Shown: piece by piece, positions 34,356 to 42,869 of the stretch | Numbering within the stretch: position 1 is the stretch's first letter | Layout: every line of letters starts with the position of its first letter | Source: Streptomyces sp. AC1-42W | Lineage (GTDB): Bacteria; Actinomycetota; Actinomycetes; Streptomycetales; Streptomycetaceae | Direction of reading: 5' to 3' | NCBI RefSeq assembly: GCF_003248355.1 | Contig: NZ_QKWY01000002.1 | Coordinates: forward strand, 62,001-126,000 | DNA length: 64,000 bases | The notes under the pieces: generated by a model | Databases searched by the model: none | What the model was told of the DNA's origin: nothing | The model's input: only the letters and a program-made list of their open reading frames with translations | Program-made: the position numbers and the translations under genes

Positions 34356-37300
34356 TGGGGGACATCGCCGTCGTCGGGATCGACTGCGCGTTCCCCGGAG
34401 CGGCGGGCGTCCAGGCGTACTGGGACCTGCTGGTGGGGGGCCGGTCCGGTATCGGGCCCGTCCCCGGCCGGCGCTGGGAGGCACGGGATTTCCCCGCGGC
34501 CGGTGACAGCGGCGGTTTCATCGACGACGCCGATGTCTTCGACAGCGACTTCTTCTCCATCACGCCGCGCGAGGCCGCCGCGATGGACCCGCACCAGCGG
34601 CTGCTGCTGCCCTGCGCCTGGCGGGCCCTGGAGGACGCGGGGCGCGCCCCCGGCGACCTCGCGGGCAGTGGGACCGGGGTGTTCGTCGGGGTGATGGGCG
34701 GTGAGTGGGGGCGCCTGACCATGAGCGACCTCGACCGGGTCACCCCGCTGCTCGGGTCCGGCAGCAGCGCCGGCATGGCCGCCAACCGGATCTCCTACCA
34801 CTTCGACCTCACCGGCCCGAGCCTCGCCGTGGACACGGCTTGCTCCTCCTCGCTGGTCGCCGTCCACCTCGCCGCGAACTCGCTGCTGGCCGGGGAGTGC
34901 GACACCGCGCTGGCCGGCGGGGTCAACGTCGTCCTCTCGCCCTCGCTCGGCCTGGTCTACGGGCAGCTCGGGCTGGCCGCCGCCGACGGGCGGTGCAAGC
35001 CGTTCGGCGCCGAGGCGGACGGCATCGGCCGCAGCGACGGTGTCGGACTGGTCGTGCTGCGCCGGCTGGCGGACGCGGTCGCGGACGGCGACCGCGTCTA
35101 CGCCGTGCTGCGCGGCAGCGCCGTCAACCAGGACGGCCGCAGCAACGGGATGATCGCCCCCAACCGCTGGTCCCAGGAGCGCGTCCTGAACGCCGCCTAC
35201 CGGCGCGCCCGGGTCAGCCCCGCCGAGGTCGCCTTCGTGGAGGCCCACGGCACCGGGACGGTCCTCGGGGACGCCATCGAGTGCGCGGCGCTCGGCTCGG
35301 TGCACGGTGTCCCGCGCGAGGCGCCGTGCGCCATCGGCTCCGTCAAGGGCAACCTGGGGCACACCGAGGGCGCCGCCGGGATCGCCGGATTCATCAAGAC
35401 CGCGCTGGCCCTGCACCACCGCATCGTCCCGGCCAGCCTCTTCGCGGAGCGCGAGAACTCCCGGCTCCGGCTCGGCGAACGCGGTCTGCGGCTGCTCAAG
35501 TCCCCGGTCCGGCTGCCGCGCGGCGAGACCGTCGCCGGGGTGAGCAGCTTCGGCATGGGCGGCACGAACGCCCACGCCGTCCTCGCCAGTGCGCCCAGGA
35601 CCCCCCGCGCGGTCCCGGCCCGCGACCGCGCGGAGTCCGGTGCGGCCGGGGTGTTCACCGTCAGCGCCGACACCCCGGAGGCCCTGCGCCGCAACCTCGC
35701 CGCCCAGGCCGACGCGCTCGCCGCACGGCCCGGGGGCGGGGCGGCGGCGCTGTGCCGGAGCAGCAACCGGGTCAAGACCGGGCTGCCGCACCGCTTCGCG
35801 CTCACCGCCCGCGACACCGGTGAACTCGTGGCCGGACTGCGCCGGGCCGTGGAGCTGCGCACCCCCGCACCGGGCGAGCCGCATCCGGCCGGTGACCGGC
35901 CCTGGGGCCGCCCCGTGGTGGCGTTCCTCTTCACCGGGCAGGGCAGCGAGTACCCCGCGATGACGGCGGGCCTCTACCGCGAATCCCCGGCCTACCGGCG
36001 CCACTTCGACGCGGCCGACGCGGCGCTGGCCGCCCATCTGGGCCGCTCGGTGCGCGAGGCGGTACTCGGCGAAGCCGCTGCGGCGCAGGAAGGCGGGGCC
36101 GAGGGCCGGGCCGAGGCCAGGGCCGGGAGCGGGGGCGAAGGCGGGCGGCCGGAGCTGGTTCAGCCGGCCCTCTTCGCCGTGGGCTACGCCCTCGCGCGCA
36201 CCCTGATCGACCTGGGCGTGACCCCGGCCGCCGTGCTCGGCCACAGCCTCGGTGAGTACGCCGCAGCCGTCACCGCCGGAGTCCTCACTCTGGACGAGGC
36301 GGCCGGGCTGGTCGTCCGGCGCGCCAAGCTCACGGCCGCACTGCCCTCCGGCGGCGGGATGACGACCGTCGCGGCGGGTGCCGACGAGCTCGCCGTGGCG
36401 CTCGCGGCGGAGCCCGAAGTGGTGGTCGCCGCGCTCAACGGGCCGGCCGACACCGTGCTCTCCGGCCCGCTGGACGCGCTGGCCCGGATCGGCGAGGAGC
36501 TGGCCGGGCTCGGCATCCGGACCCGGCCGCTGGCCTCCCCGTACGCGTTCCACTCCGCCCAGCTGGCCCCGGTCGCCGCCGGACTGCGGGCCGCCCCCGT
36601 GCACTGTGCGCCGGCCGCGCTGCCGGTGGCCTCCACCCGGTACGGCCGGATGCTGCGCGACGAGCCGATGGACGCCGGGTACTGGGCGGGCCAGACGGAG
36701 GAGCCGGTGCTCTTCGACGCGGCGCTCGGCGCCCTCGTCCATGACATCGCCCCGACCCATCTGGTCGAGATCGGCCCCCGGCCCCAGCTCACCCGGATCG
36801 CCGCCCGCGCCGGAAGCCTGGGCGGCGCCGAACTCCTGCATCCCGCGCCCGGACCCGAGGGCACCGGTCAGGATCTGGCGGAGACCGTCGCCGCCCTGTA
36901 CCGCTGCGGACTCGACCCCGTCTGGGAGGAGTTGTACGCACCGGAGCACCGGGTGTCCGAACCGCTCGCCCCGTACGTCTTCTCGTCCGCGCAGCGCTAC
37001 TGGGACCGGCCCCCGGCCTCCGTCGAGCCGATGGTGGAGCGGCGGCGGCCCGAAAGGCCCGCCGTTTCACGTGAAACGCCCATGAGTGAGGTTTCACGTG
37101 AAACGCCCAACGAGGAGACCGGCGGTGACGATCCCGTGCTCGTCGCCGTGGTCGAAGCCGTCACCGAGGTCGGCGGCTATCCCACGGAACGTGTGGTGCG
37201 CGAGGCCCGTTTCCATGAGGACCTGGGCTTCGACTCAGTGATGATCATGCAACTCAAGAACCGGGTGGAAGCCCGGCTCCCGAGGGTCGGAGAGGTATCC

Positions 37301-37384
37301 GTGCAGCAGATGCTGCCCGCACTGCGCTCGGTCGGTTCGCTGGCCGAATTCCTGGACGGCGTGATCATGGCGAGGTCGGCATGA
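34355..37384 (+). CDS. Single-module PKS, KS-AT-ACP
   Basis: A 1009-aa type I PKS. KS occupies about residues 1-420 (catalytic Cys163 in DTACSSS, VEAHGTG, NLGHTEGAAG). AT is about 520-820 (Ser631 in GHSLGEYAAA, specificity motif YAFH, read as malonyl). ACP is about 920-1000 (Ser961 in GFDSV). There is no KR, DH or ER, so it should add one malonyl unit and leave the 3-ketone intact. A 3-ketoacyl-ACP is exactly the substrate needed for tetronate closure by the next gene products. The AT-ACP linker contains two parS sites, giving the duplicated peptide VSRETP. The start overlaps the ACP stop and the stop overlaps the KASIII start, so translation is coupled. Confidence 0.95.
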   Translation: MGDIAVVGIDCAFPGAAGVQAYWDLLVGGRSGIGPVPGRRWEARDFPAAGDSGGFIDDADVFDSDFFSITPREAAAMDPHQRLLLPCAWRALEDAGRAPGDLAGSGTGVFVGVMGGEWGRLTMSDLDRVTPLLGSGSSAGMAANRISYHFDLTGPSLAVDTACSSSLVAVHLAANSLLAGECDTALAGGVNVVLSPSLGLVYGQLGLAAADGRCKPFGAEADGIGRSDGVGLVVLRRLADAVADGDRVYAVLRGSAVNQDGRSNGMIAPNRWSQERVLNAAYRRARVSPAEVAFVEAHGTGTVLGDAIECAALGSVHGVPREAPCAIGSVKGNLGHTEGAAGIAGFIKTALALHHRIVPASLFAERENSRLRLGERGLRLLKSPVRLPRGETVAGVSSFGMGGTNAHAVLASAPRTPRAVPARDRAESGAAGVFTVSADTPEALRRNLAAQADALAARPGGGAAALCRSSNRVKTGLPHRFALTARDTGELVAGLRRAVELRTPAPGEPHPAGDRPWGRPVVAFLFTGQGSEYPAMTAGLYRESPAYRRHFDAADAALAAHLGRSVREAVLGEAAAAQEGGAEGRAEARAGSGGEGGRPELVQPALFAVGYALARTLIDLGVTPAAVLGHSLGEYAAAVTAGVLTLDEAAGLVVRRAKLTAALPSGGGMTTVAAGADELAVALAAEPEVVVAALNGPADTVLSGPLDALARIGEELAGLGIRTRPLASPYAFHSAQLAPVAAGLRAAPVHCAPAALPVASTRYGRMLRDEPMDAGYWAGQTEEPVLFDAALGALVHDIAPTHLVEIGPRPQLTRIAARAGSLGGAELLHPAPGPEGTGQDLAETVAALYRCGLDPVWEELYAPEHRVSEPLAPYVFSSAQRYWDRPPASVEPMVERRRPERPAVSRETPMSEVSRETPNEETGGDDPVLVAVVEAVTEVGGYPTERVVREARFHEDLGFDSVMIMQLKNRVEARLPRVGEVSVQQMLPALRSVGSLAEFLDGVIMARSA
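37064..37077. other. parS site (ParB-binding), inside PKS gene
   Basis: GTTTCACGTGAAAC is a perfect 14-bp palindrome identical to the Streptomyces parS consensus. It lies in frame in the AT-ACP linker, encoding Val-Ser-Arg-Glu-Thr. Confidence 0.88.
37091..37104. other. parS site (ParB-binding), second copy in PKS gene
   Basis: A second identical GTTTCACGTGAAAC palindrome lies 27 bp after the first, again in frame and again encoding Val-Ser-Arg-Glu-Thr. The spacing of the pair resembles the closely spaced parS sites near Streptomyces oriC. Confidence 0.88.
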
Positions 37385-38394
37385 CCGAGGTCCATATCGC
37401 CGCGACCGGCACGGCGCTGCCCGGCGACCCGGTCGACAACGCCACGCTCGCCAAGCTGCTCGGCGCCAGCAAGGAGTGGATCGACCTCTTCGTCGGCACC
37501 CGGACCCGTTACTTCGGCTGGGACCCGGTCACCGGGGAGGTGCGCGGCTCGCTGGCCGACCTGTGCGCCGAGGCCGCCGCGCAGGCCGTACGGCACTCCG
37601 GGCTCGTCCTCGCGGACATCGAGTTCCTGGTGCTGGCCACGGCGACGCCGGACACCCTGCTGCCCACCACCGCCACCGAGGTCGCGGACCGGCTCGGCCT
37701 CGACCATCTGCCCGTCTACCAGATCCAGGCGGGCTGCTCCGGCGCCGTCCAGGCCCTCGACCTGGGCCGCAGCCTGATCGCGGGCGGGCGGCAGGCCGGG
37801 CTCGTGATCGGCGGCGATGTCACGCACCGCTTTCTGTCGCCCCGGCAGGACGCGGCGAAGATCCCCAGCGGCGAACTCGTCAACTATGTGCTGTTCGGGG
37901 ACGGGGCCGGTGCCGCCGTCCTCACCGCCGAACCCGAGGGCGAGCGGATCGCCGTGCGCTCCGTGCTCAACTCCTGGACCGGACGCGGCCGTCGGCCCGG
38001 ACAGCTCCTCGACTGGTACGGCACCACCGACCGCGACTCCGACCGGCCGATGCTCGCCGAGGACTACAAGGCGATCGAGGAGCATGTGCCGCCGATCGCC
38101 TCGGAGATCCTCTGGGACCTGCTCGGCGGGCTCGGCTGGGAGCTGGACGGCATCGGATACCTGCTGCCGCCCCAGCTCTCCGAGCGGATGACCGCCCGCA
38201 TCGTGGAGCGGCTGCCCGACTGTCCGGCCCGGAAGGTGTCCTGCGTCGCCGACACCGGCAACACCGGCAACGCGCTGCCGTTCCTCCAGCTCGACCGGCT
38301 GGTCCCCGAACTCGCGGAGGGCGACCGGGCGATCGGGCTGTGCGTGGAGTCCAGCCGGTGGATCAGGGCCGGGTTCGCCCTGGAGAAGGTGTGA
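37381..38394 (+). CDS. KASIII-like ketosynthase (tetronate-forming type)
   Basis: A 337-aa FabH/KASIII homologue with the nucleophile Cys119 (QAGCSGAVQ) and the Asn294 motif (GNTGNA). The third member of the usual Cys-His-Asn triad is missing: the PHQ motif reads Pro263-Pro264-Gln. In tetronate pathways (RkD in RK-682) a KASIII homologue joins glyceryl-ACP to a 3-ketoacyl thioester, making both a C-C and a C-O bond. The neighbours here (FkbH-like and ACP directly after, a ketone-leaving PKS directly before) fit that role well. ATGA overlap with the preceding gene. An acyl-transfer role, as in CerJ-like KASIII enzymes, is the main alternative. Confidence 0.85.
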   Translation: MTEVHIAATGTALPGDPVDNATLAKLLGASKEWIDLFVGTRTRYFGWDPVTGEVRGSLADLCAEAAAQAVRHSGLVLADIEFLVLATATPDTLLPTTATEVADRLGLDHLPVYQIQAGCSGAVQALDLGRSLIAGGRQAGLVIGGDVTHRFLSPRQDAAKIPSGELVNYVLFGDGAGAAVLTAEPEGERIAVRSVLNSWTGRGRRPGQLLDWYGTTDRDSDRPMLAEDYKAIEEHVPPIASEILWDLLGGLGWELDGIGYLLPPQLSERMTARIVERLPDCPARKVSCVADTGNTGNALPFLQLDRLVPELAEGDRAIGLCVESSRWIRAGFALEKV

Positions 38395-38395
38395 G

Positions 38396-40288
38396 GTGGC
38401 GATGACCTCGGGACTGGACCGCCTCCGCGACCTGCGCAAGCGCGGACTGCTGGCGAAGGCGTACGACCAGGTCGCCGCCGCCCTCGCCCAGGAGGAGCCC
38501 GGCGGGGTCTGGGCGGACACCGCGGCGGCCGGCCGGCTGCTCGGCTCCCTCGACCCCGGAGCCGTACTGGCCCACCACCCGGCGACCCCGGTCGTCACGA
38601 TCGCCGTCACCGGCCAGTCCACGGTCGGCCAGGTCCTCGACCCGCTCCGGGGCGAACTCGCCCGCCACGGGCTGCTGCTGCGCGCCGTCCTCGGCGAGCA
38701 CGGCACCTATCTGCGCGACCTGACCGACACCGGGAGCGAGCTGCACACCGCGTCCCCCGACCTCACCCTCTGCCTGCTGGACGCCGAGACGGTGTTCGAG
38801 CAGGTCCCCGGCGTATGGCGGCCCGAGGACGTGGAGTCGGCCGCCGCCGACGCGCTGGAGCGGTGCGTCACGCTGGCCGCGCACGCGCCGGGCACCCTGG
38901 TCCTCAACACCCTGCCGCTGCCCCTGGCGTACAGCCGGCGGCTCATCGACCACCGGTCCCGGGCCCGGCTCGGCGCGGTGTGGCGGGAGTTCAACGCCGC
39001 GCTGCTGCGGCTCACCGAACGCTTTCCGGCCCTGGTGGTCATCGACCTCGACCCGCTGACGGGCGAGGGCGGACCCGTCACCGACCCCTGTCTCGCCCGG
39101 TACGCCAAGGTCCGGCTCGGCGCGGAGCTGCTGGCCGGCTACGCCAGGGAGGTCGCCCATCTGGCCCGGGCCCTGCGCGGCGCCGTCCGCAAGTGCCTGG
39201 TGCTCGACCTCGACCAGACCCTGTGGGACGGCATCCTCGCCGAGGACGGGCCCGACGGCATCGCCGCCGCCGGAACGCTGCGCGGGGAGGCGTTCGGCGC
39301 CTTCCAGACCTGCGTCAAGCAACTCGGCTCCCAGGGCGTCCTTCTCGCCGTGAGCAGCAAGAACGACGCCGCCGAAGTCGCCCGGGTGCTGGCGGACCAC
39401 CCCGACCCGGTGCTCCGGGAGCGGGACTTCGTGGCCGTCAACGCCAACTGGGAGCCCAAGGACGGGAACCTGGCCGACATCGCCCGCCAACTCGACCTGT
39501 CCGCGGACGCCCTGGTGTTCGCGGACGACTCGCCGGCCGAACGCGAGCAGGTGCGCCATGGACTGCCCGCGGTCGCCGTCGTACCGCTGGGCGAGGAGCC
39601 GGCCACGCACGTCGGGCGGCTGCTCGCGGACGGCTGGTTCGACACGGTCGGCCTGACCGACGAGGACCGGGCCAGGACGGGTGAGTACCGGGCCCGCCGC
39701 GAGCGCCGGGAGTTGCACGCCGGAGCCGGTTCGCACGAGGAGTTCCTGCGCGCCCTGGACCTCCGGCTCGACGTCGGACCGCCGCGCCCGCACGAGGCGG
39801 CCCGGATCTCCCAGCTGACCTTGCGGACCCATCAGTTCAACCTCGCCGGGGGCGGTCTCACCGAGGCCGCCGTGACCGCCCTCGCGGCCGACGCCGGCCG
39901 GGAGGTGCTCGTGGCGCGCACCGCCGACCGGTTCGGGGACAACGGACTGGTCGGTGCCGCGCTGATCAGCCGGTCCCCGGGGGAATGGCGGCTGGACAAC
40001 CTGTGGCTGAGCTGCCGCGTCCTCGGCCGGGGCGTCGAACGCGCCTTCGTCGCCGTACTGTTGAACAGGGCCCGGCGCCTCGGACTGCAAGCCGTGGGCG
40101 CCCGCTACGTACCCACCGCCCGCAATCACCGGGCCGGGGATCTCTACCCCTCCTGCGGGTTCGTCGCCCGCCGTTCCTCCGGGTCCGGGGAGAGCGGGGA
40201 CGGGGCCGCGGAGTACCGCCACGACCTGACGGTGCTGCCGGAGACACCCGGCCACATACGCGTCACCGAATCCGGAAAGGCATCCTGA
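38396..40288 (+). CDS. FkbH-like glyceryl transferase/phosphatase
   Basis: A 630-aa FkbH-family protein. The N-terminal ~260 residues resemble the SGNH-like domain found in long FkbH proteins. A HAD domain follows with LDLDQTLWDGILAEDG, SSKN and FADDSPAER. A GNAT-like C-terminal domain covers roughly residues 440-610. Such enzymes take 1,3-bisphosphoglycerate, dephosphorylate it and load the glyceryl group on a discrete ACP. The ACP encoded directly downstream (TGATG overlap) is the probable acceptor. With the KASIII it points to a tetronate ring. Start GTG 38396 has AAGG at 6 bases; ATG 38402 is an equally reasonable start. Confidence 0.9.
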   Translation: MAMTSGLDRLRDLRKRGLLAKAYDQVAAALAQEEPGGVWADTAAAGRLLGSLDPGAVLAHHPATPVVTIAVTGQSTVGQVLDPLRGELARHGLLLRAVLGEHGTYLRDLTDTGSELHTASPDLTLCLLDAETVFEQVPGVWRPEDVESAAADALERCVTLAAHAPGTLVLNTLPLPLAYSRRLIDHRSRARLGAVWREFNAALLRLTERFPALVVIDLDPLTGEGGPVTDPCLARYAKVRLGAELLAGYAREVAHLARALRGAVRKCLVLDLDQTLWDGILAEDGPDGIAAAGTLRGEAFGAFQTCVKQLGSQGVLLAVSSKNDAAEVARVLADHPDPVLRERDFVAVNANWEPKDGNLADIARQLDLSADALVFADDSPAEREQVRHGLPAVAVVPLGEEPATHVGRLLADGWFDTVGLTDEDRARTGEYRARRERRELHAGAGSHEEFLRALDLRLDVGPPRPHEAARISQLTLRTHQFNLAGGGLTEAAVTALAADAGREVLVARTADRFGDNGLVGAALISRSPGEWRLDNLWLSCRVLGRGVERAFVAVLLNRARRLGLQAVGARYVPTARNHRAGDLYPSCGFVARRSSGSGESGDGAAEYRHDLTVLPETPGHIRVTESGKAS

Positions 40289-40533
40289 TGAGCGCCGACG
40301 ACCTGACGGGCCTCGACGCGTTCCTGCGGATCGTGGGCGACGACCTGGGCCTGGACGTGGCGGGCCCCGCCGGAGCGGATGTGGCCCTCACGGAGGTGCC
40401 CGGCTGGGACTCGCTGAACCTGCTCCGGCTGGTGGCCCTCCTGGAGGAGTCCGGCCACCACGTGCCGGTGCACCGTCTGCTGGAGGCCGGGAGCCTCCGG
40501 GACATTCACACCCTCGTGAAGGAGTACGGATGA
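40288..40533 (+). CDS. Discrete acyl carrier protein (glyceryl-ACP)
   Basis: An 81-aa carrier protein with the phosphopantetheine Ser in PGWDSLNLLRLV. It overlaps both neighbours (FkbH stop and PPTase start), implying coupled translation and close stoichiometry. The GWDSL form is common among stand-alone carriers for glyceryl units, so it is read as the glyceryl-ACP. Confidence 0.9.
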   Translation: MSADDLTGLDAFLRIVGDDLGLDVAGPAGADVALTEVPGWDSLNLLRLVALLEESGHHVPVHRLLEAGSLRDIHTLVKEYG

Positions 40534-41396
40534 CCGCGCCGGGCAATATCACGCTCGGCTCACCGCTCGGTGAGCCCGTCGCCGTGGTCCCCGGCGGTGA
40601 CTCGTGGAACAGAGTCAAGGACGACCTCACCGCGCACGGCACCGCCCTGGCCTATGCGTGGCTGAAGGACCTGGAGCCCGCCGTGCCCTCGGGCGACGGA
40701 CTGCGCGAACTGCTCGGCCGTGACTGGACGCGCTATCTGGACCTGACCCACTCCGACGTACGCAACCGGTACGTCGCCTCGCGGATGCTGCTCAAGCACG
40801 CGGCGGGGGCGGTGCTGGCCAGCGAACCGGGCGACCTGGAGCTGGCGTACGGGCCGACCGGGCGCCCGTATCTGCGCGGCTGCGACCAGATCGACATCAG
40901 CCTCAGCCACACCGAGGACCTGCTGCTCGTGGGGCTGACGACCTGCGGCCTGATCGGGGTGGACGCCGAGCGGGCCGACCGCGACATGTACGGCGGCGGG
41001 CTGGTCCGGCACATCTGCACGCCGTACGAGGCGGTCCTGCTGTCCGGGATGCCGGAGAAGGAGCGCAACGGCGCGCTGGTGCGGCTGTGGACGCTGAAGG
41101 AGGCGTACTCCAAGGCGATCGGGCAGGGCATGCAGTTCCGCTTCACCGAGTTCGGGTTCGGCCCGGACGGGCGGCCGGTGCGGGTGCAGCGCCCGGACGG
41201 CACACCGGGCACCGGCGAGGAGTGGACCTTCCGCACCTTTGCGCTGGAGGACGGCTACGTGGTCAGCGCGGCGGTGTACGACGCGGGGTTCGGCAAGCTC
41301 CAGGACGCCCATGTCACGACGATGCTCGACCAGGACTGCGTGGACGCGATCACGGAGGCGCTGGACGCGGAGGAGGACGGGGGCCGCGGCGCGTGA
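40530..41396 (+). CDS. Sfp-type phosphopantetheinyl transferase
   Basis: A 288-aa PPTase that transfers the 4'-phosphopantetheine arm from CoA to carrier proteins. Hallmarks are IDISLSHTED, LIGVDAERAD and LWTLKEAYSKAIGQG. It is the last gene of the fatty-acyl/tetronate operon and its ATG overlaps the ACP stop, so it probably primes the operon's own carriers (two discrete ACPs and the PKS ACP). It may also serve the large PKS. A second, EntD-like PPTase is encoded 1.5 kb downstream. Confidence 0.92.
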   Translation: MTAPGNITLGSPLGEPVAVVPGGDSWNRVKDDLTAHGTALAYAWLKDLEPAVPSGDGLRELLGRDWTRYLDLTHSDVRNRYVASRMLLKHAAGAVLASEPGDLELAYGPTGRPYLRGCDQIDISLSHTEDLLLVGLTTCGLIGVDAERADRDMYGGGLVRHICTPYEAVLLSGMPEKERNGALVRLWTLKEAYSKAIGQGMQFRFTEFGFGPDGRPVRVQRPDGTPGTGEEWTFRTFALEDGYVVSAAVYDAGFGKLQDAHVTTMLDQDCVDAITEALDAEEDGGRGA

Positions 41397-41412
41397 GGCG
41401 CGGCGCGCCCCC

Positions 41413-41439
41413 GCCGTACCCGTCAGGGGAACGGGCGGC
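41413..41439. terminator. Possible shared terminator
   Basis: A bulged hairpin, GCCG-ta-CCCGT / ACGGG-CGGC, spans the 26-bp gap between the converging PPTase and LuxR-type genes and runs into the regulator's last codons. Position supports it; the stem is modest. Confidence 0.4.
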
Positions 41440-42472
41440 CGGGGTCACCGGTCAGCATCTCCAGGCGGGCGGCGTTGTAGCCCGCCTGGAACCGGCTGGT
41501 GGCCTCCAACTGCTCGGTGATCTCCGCGATGTGGCGCCGGCAGGTGCGTACGGACATGCCGAGCCGGCGGGCCACCATCTCGTCCTTGTAGCCCTTGGTC
41601 ATCAGCCGGATGATCGACCACTTCAGCTCGTCGGTGGACGCGGGGGAGCGCTGCGACTCCACGACGTACGGGGTCGCGCCCTCCCACAGGTACTCGAAGA
41701 CGGAGCACAGGAACGCCACGAGGGTGGGCTCGCGGACGACGGCCGCCCCCGGGCTGTCCTCGTGGGCGGACCGTTCCGGCAGGAAGGCCACCTCGCGGTC
41801 GTAGATGATCAGCCGGTCGATCACCTCGTCGGCGGTCCGGACCTCCGCGCCCCGCACGGTCACGTCGCGGACGTAGGAGCGGGTGGGCAGGTCGTTGCGC
41901 GCGGTGTGCTGGTAGATGGTCCGGATGCGCACCCCGCGCGACAGGATGGACAGCGCGCTCGCCCTGGCGTCGTCGAGCAGGTCCGCCGGGCGCGCGCCGC
42001 CGGGCTGGACGGTGATCAGCTCGCTCTTGCAGGTCTGGCCGAGGTGGTCGAGGAGGGCCTGGATGCGGGCGGGGTCGCTGATGATGTCGAACGCCTCCAG
42101 GTGATTGCGCACCCGGCGGCCCTCGAAGTACAGGGGGGTCAGCGACATCAGTTTGGCCCGGACCTCGGTGACGGCCTGCTGGAGGTCGCGGATCTGCCGT
42201 TCGGCGGGGCCCACCAGGGAGGCGGCGGCGGCGTCGGGGGTGACGGGGGTCAGCTGGTGCGAGTGGCCGGGCACCGACTGGAGCAGCCGGACCCCCACCA
42301 GCACGCTCTCGACGCGGGCGATCTCGTCGTGGGTGAGGGACAGGTCGTGGGCAATCCGGTCGCGGTCGAAGCGGCCGCACTCGACGGCGAGACCGTATGC
42401 CGCAGCGCTCACGTCATCCAGTTCGGCAAAGCCTGAATCCGCGTACTCCCCTTGGAACACGCCAGCCCCCAC
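41423..42472 (-). CDS. LuxR-type HTH regulator with PLD-like sensor domain
   Basis: A 349-aa transcription factor. The C-terminal ~65 residues form a LuxR/GerE helix-turn-helix (LMTKGYKDEMVARRLGMSVRTCRRHI). The N-terminal part resembles a TrmB-like winged helix (HDEIARVESVLVGVRLL) followed by a phospholipase-D-like domain of unknown ligand. This architecture is common for Streptomyces pathway and stress regulators. The first GTG (42472) has no ribosome site; GTG 42460, preceded by GGGGGC, may be the real start. It diverges from the 66-aa peptide gene across 167 bp and may regulate it or the adjoining operon. Confidence 0.85.
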   Translation of the reverse strand: MGAGVFQGEYADSGFAELDDVSAAAYGLAVECGRFDRDRIAHDLSLTHDEIARVESVLVGVRLLQSVPGHSHQLTPVTPDAAAASLVGPAERQIRDLQQAVTEVRAKLMSLTPLYFEGRRVRNHLEAFDIISDPARIQALLDHLGQTCKSELITVQPGGARPADLLDDARASALSILSRGVRIRTIYQHTARNDLPTRSYVRDVTVRGAEVRTADEVIDRLIIYDREVAFLPERSAHEDSPGAAVVREPTLVAFLCSVFEYLWEGATPYVVESQRSPASTDELKWSIIRLMTKGYKDEMVARRLGMSVRTCRRHIAEITEQLEATSRFQAGYNAARLEMLTGDPGRPFP

Positions 42473-42639
42473 TGGTCGGTGTAATTGCTGCCACGTAACT
42501 TTACGCCAACGTGAAGCCCTTGGCGCGAATCATCGGCGTTCGAGACTCTTTTCCCGTCGCCGGGAACCTCCGAAGCCGGAGGTTTCGGGTGAGCAAGGAG
42601 GCGGAGGTAAGTCTCATTCGTCGACCGAGGGGAGTCGCA

Positions 42640-42840
42640 ATGGCAAGTTATGGTAAAGAATCTATCGTTCGCTTGACTTTGCTGATGGGTATACTTCTGG
42701 CCGTTCTGGGAGGACAGTTCATGTCGGGCCTTTCGCGGGGGACATCGGTCGGTACCGAGGTCAGTGCCGCGGACACGGTCTCTCCCGGAATCGTCGCGAC
42801 CGGCCAGGACCGGCCGCTGGACGACCGCTGGGGCGTCTGA
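42640..42840 (+). CDS. Small membrane-anchored or secreted peptide
   Basis: A 66-aa ORF with a strong ribosome site (GAGGGGAG about 6 bases upstream). It begins MASYGKESIVRLTLLMGILL, so it has a basic N-terminus and one hydrophobic segment like an uncleaved signal anchor or signal peptide, then a polar Ser/Thr/Asp-rich tail. Codon use in the first 25 codons is much more A/T-rich than the neighbours, and the upstream leader is also AT-rich for this genome. It faces away from a LuxR-type regulator, a layout often seen with a regulator and its small target. Function unknown. Confidence 0.65.
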   Translation: MASYGKESIVRLTLLMGILLAVLGGQFMSGLSRGTSVGTEVSAADTVSPGIVATGQDRPLDDRWGV

Positions 42841-42869
42841 TCCGCCCGGCCGCGCCCCGCACACACGAC

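Noticed and set aside
32253..40533. Methoxymalonyl-ACP (FkbG-K type) sub-cluster
   Set aside because: FkbH, ACP and a dehydrogenase homologue are present, but the 3-hydroxyacyl-ACP dehydrogenase and O-methyltransferase are absent, and the KASIII next door fits tetronate chemistry better.
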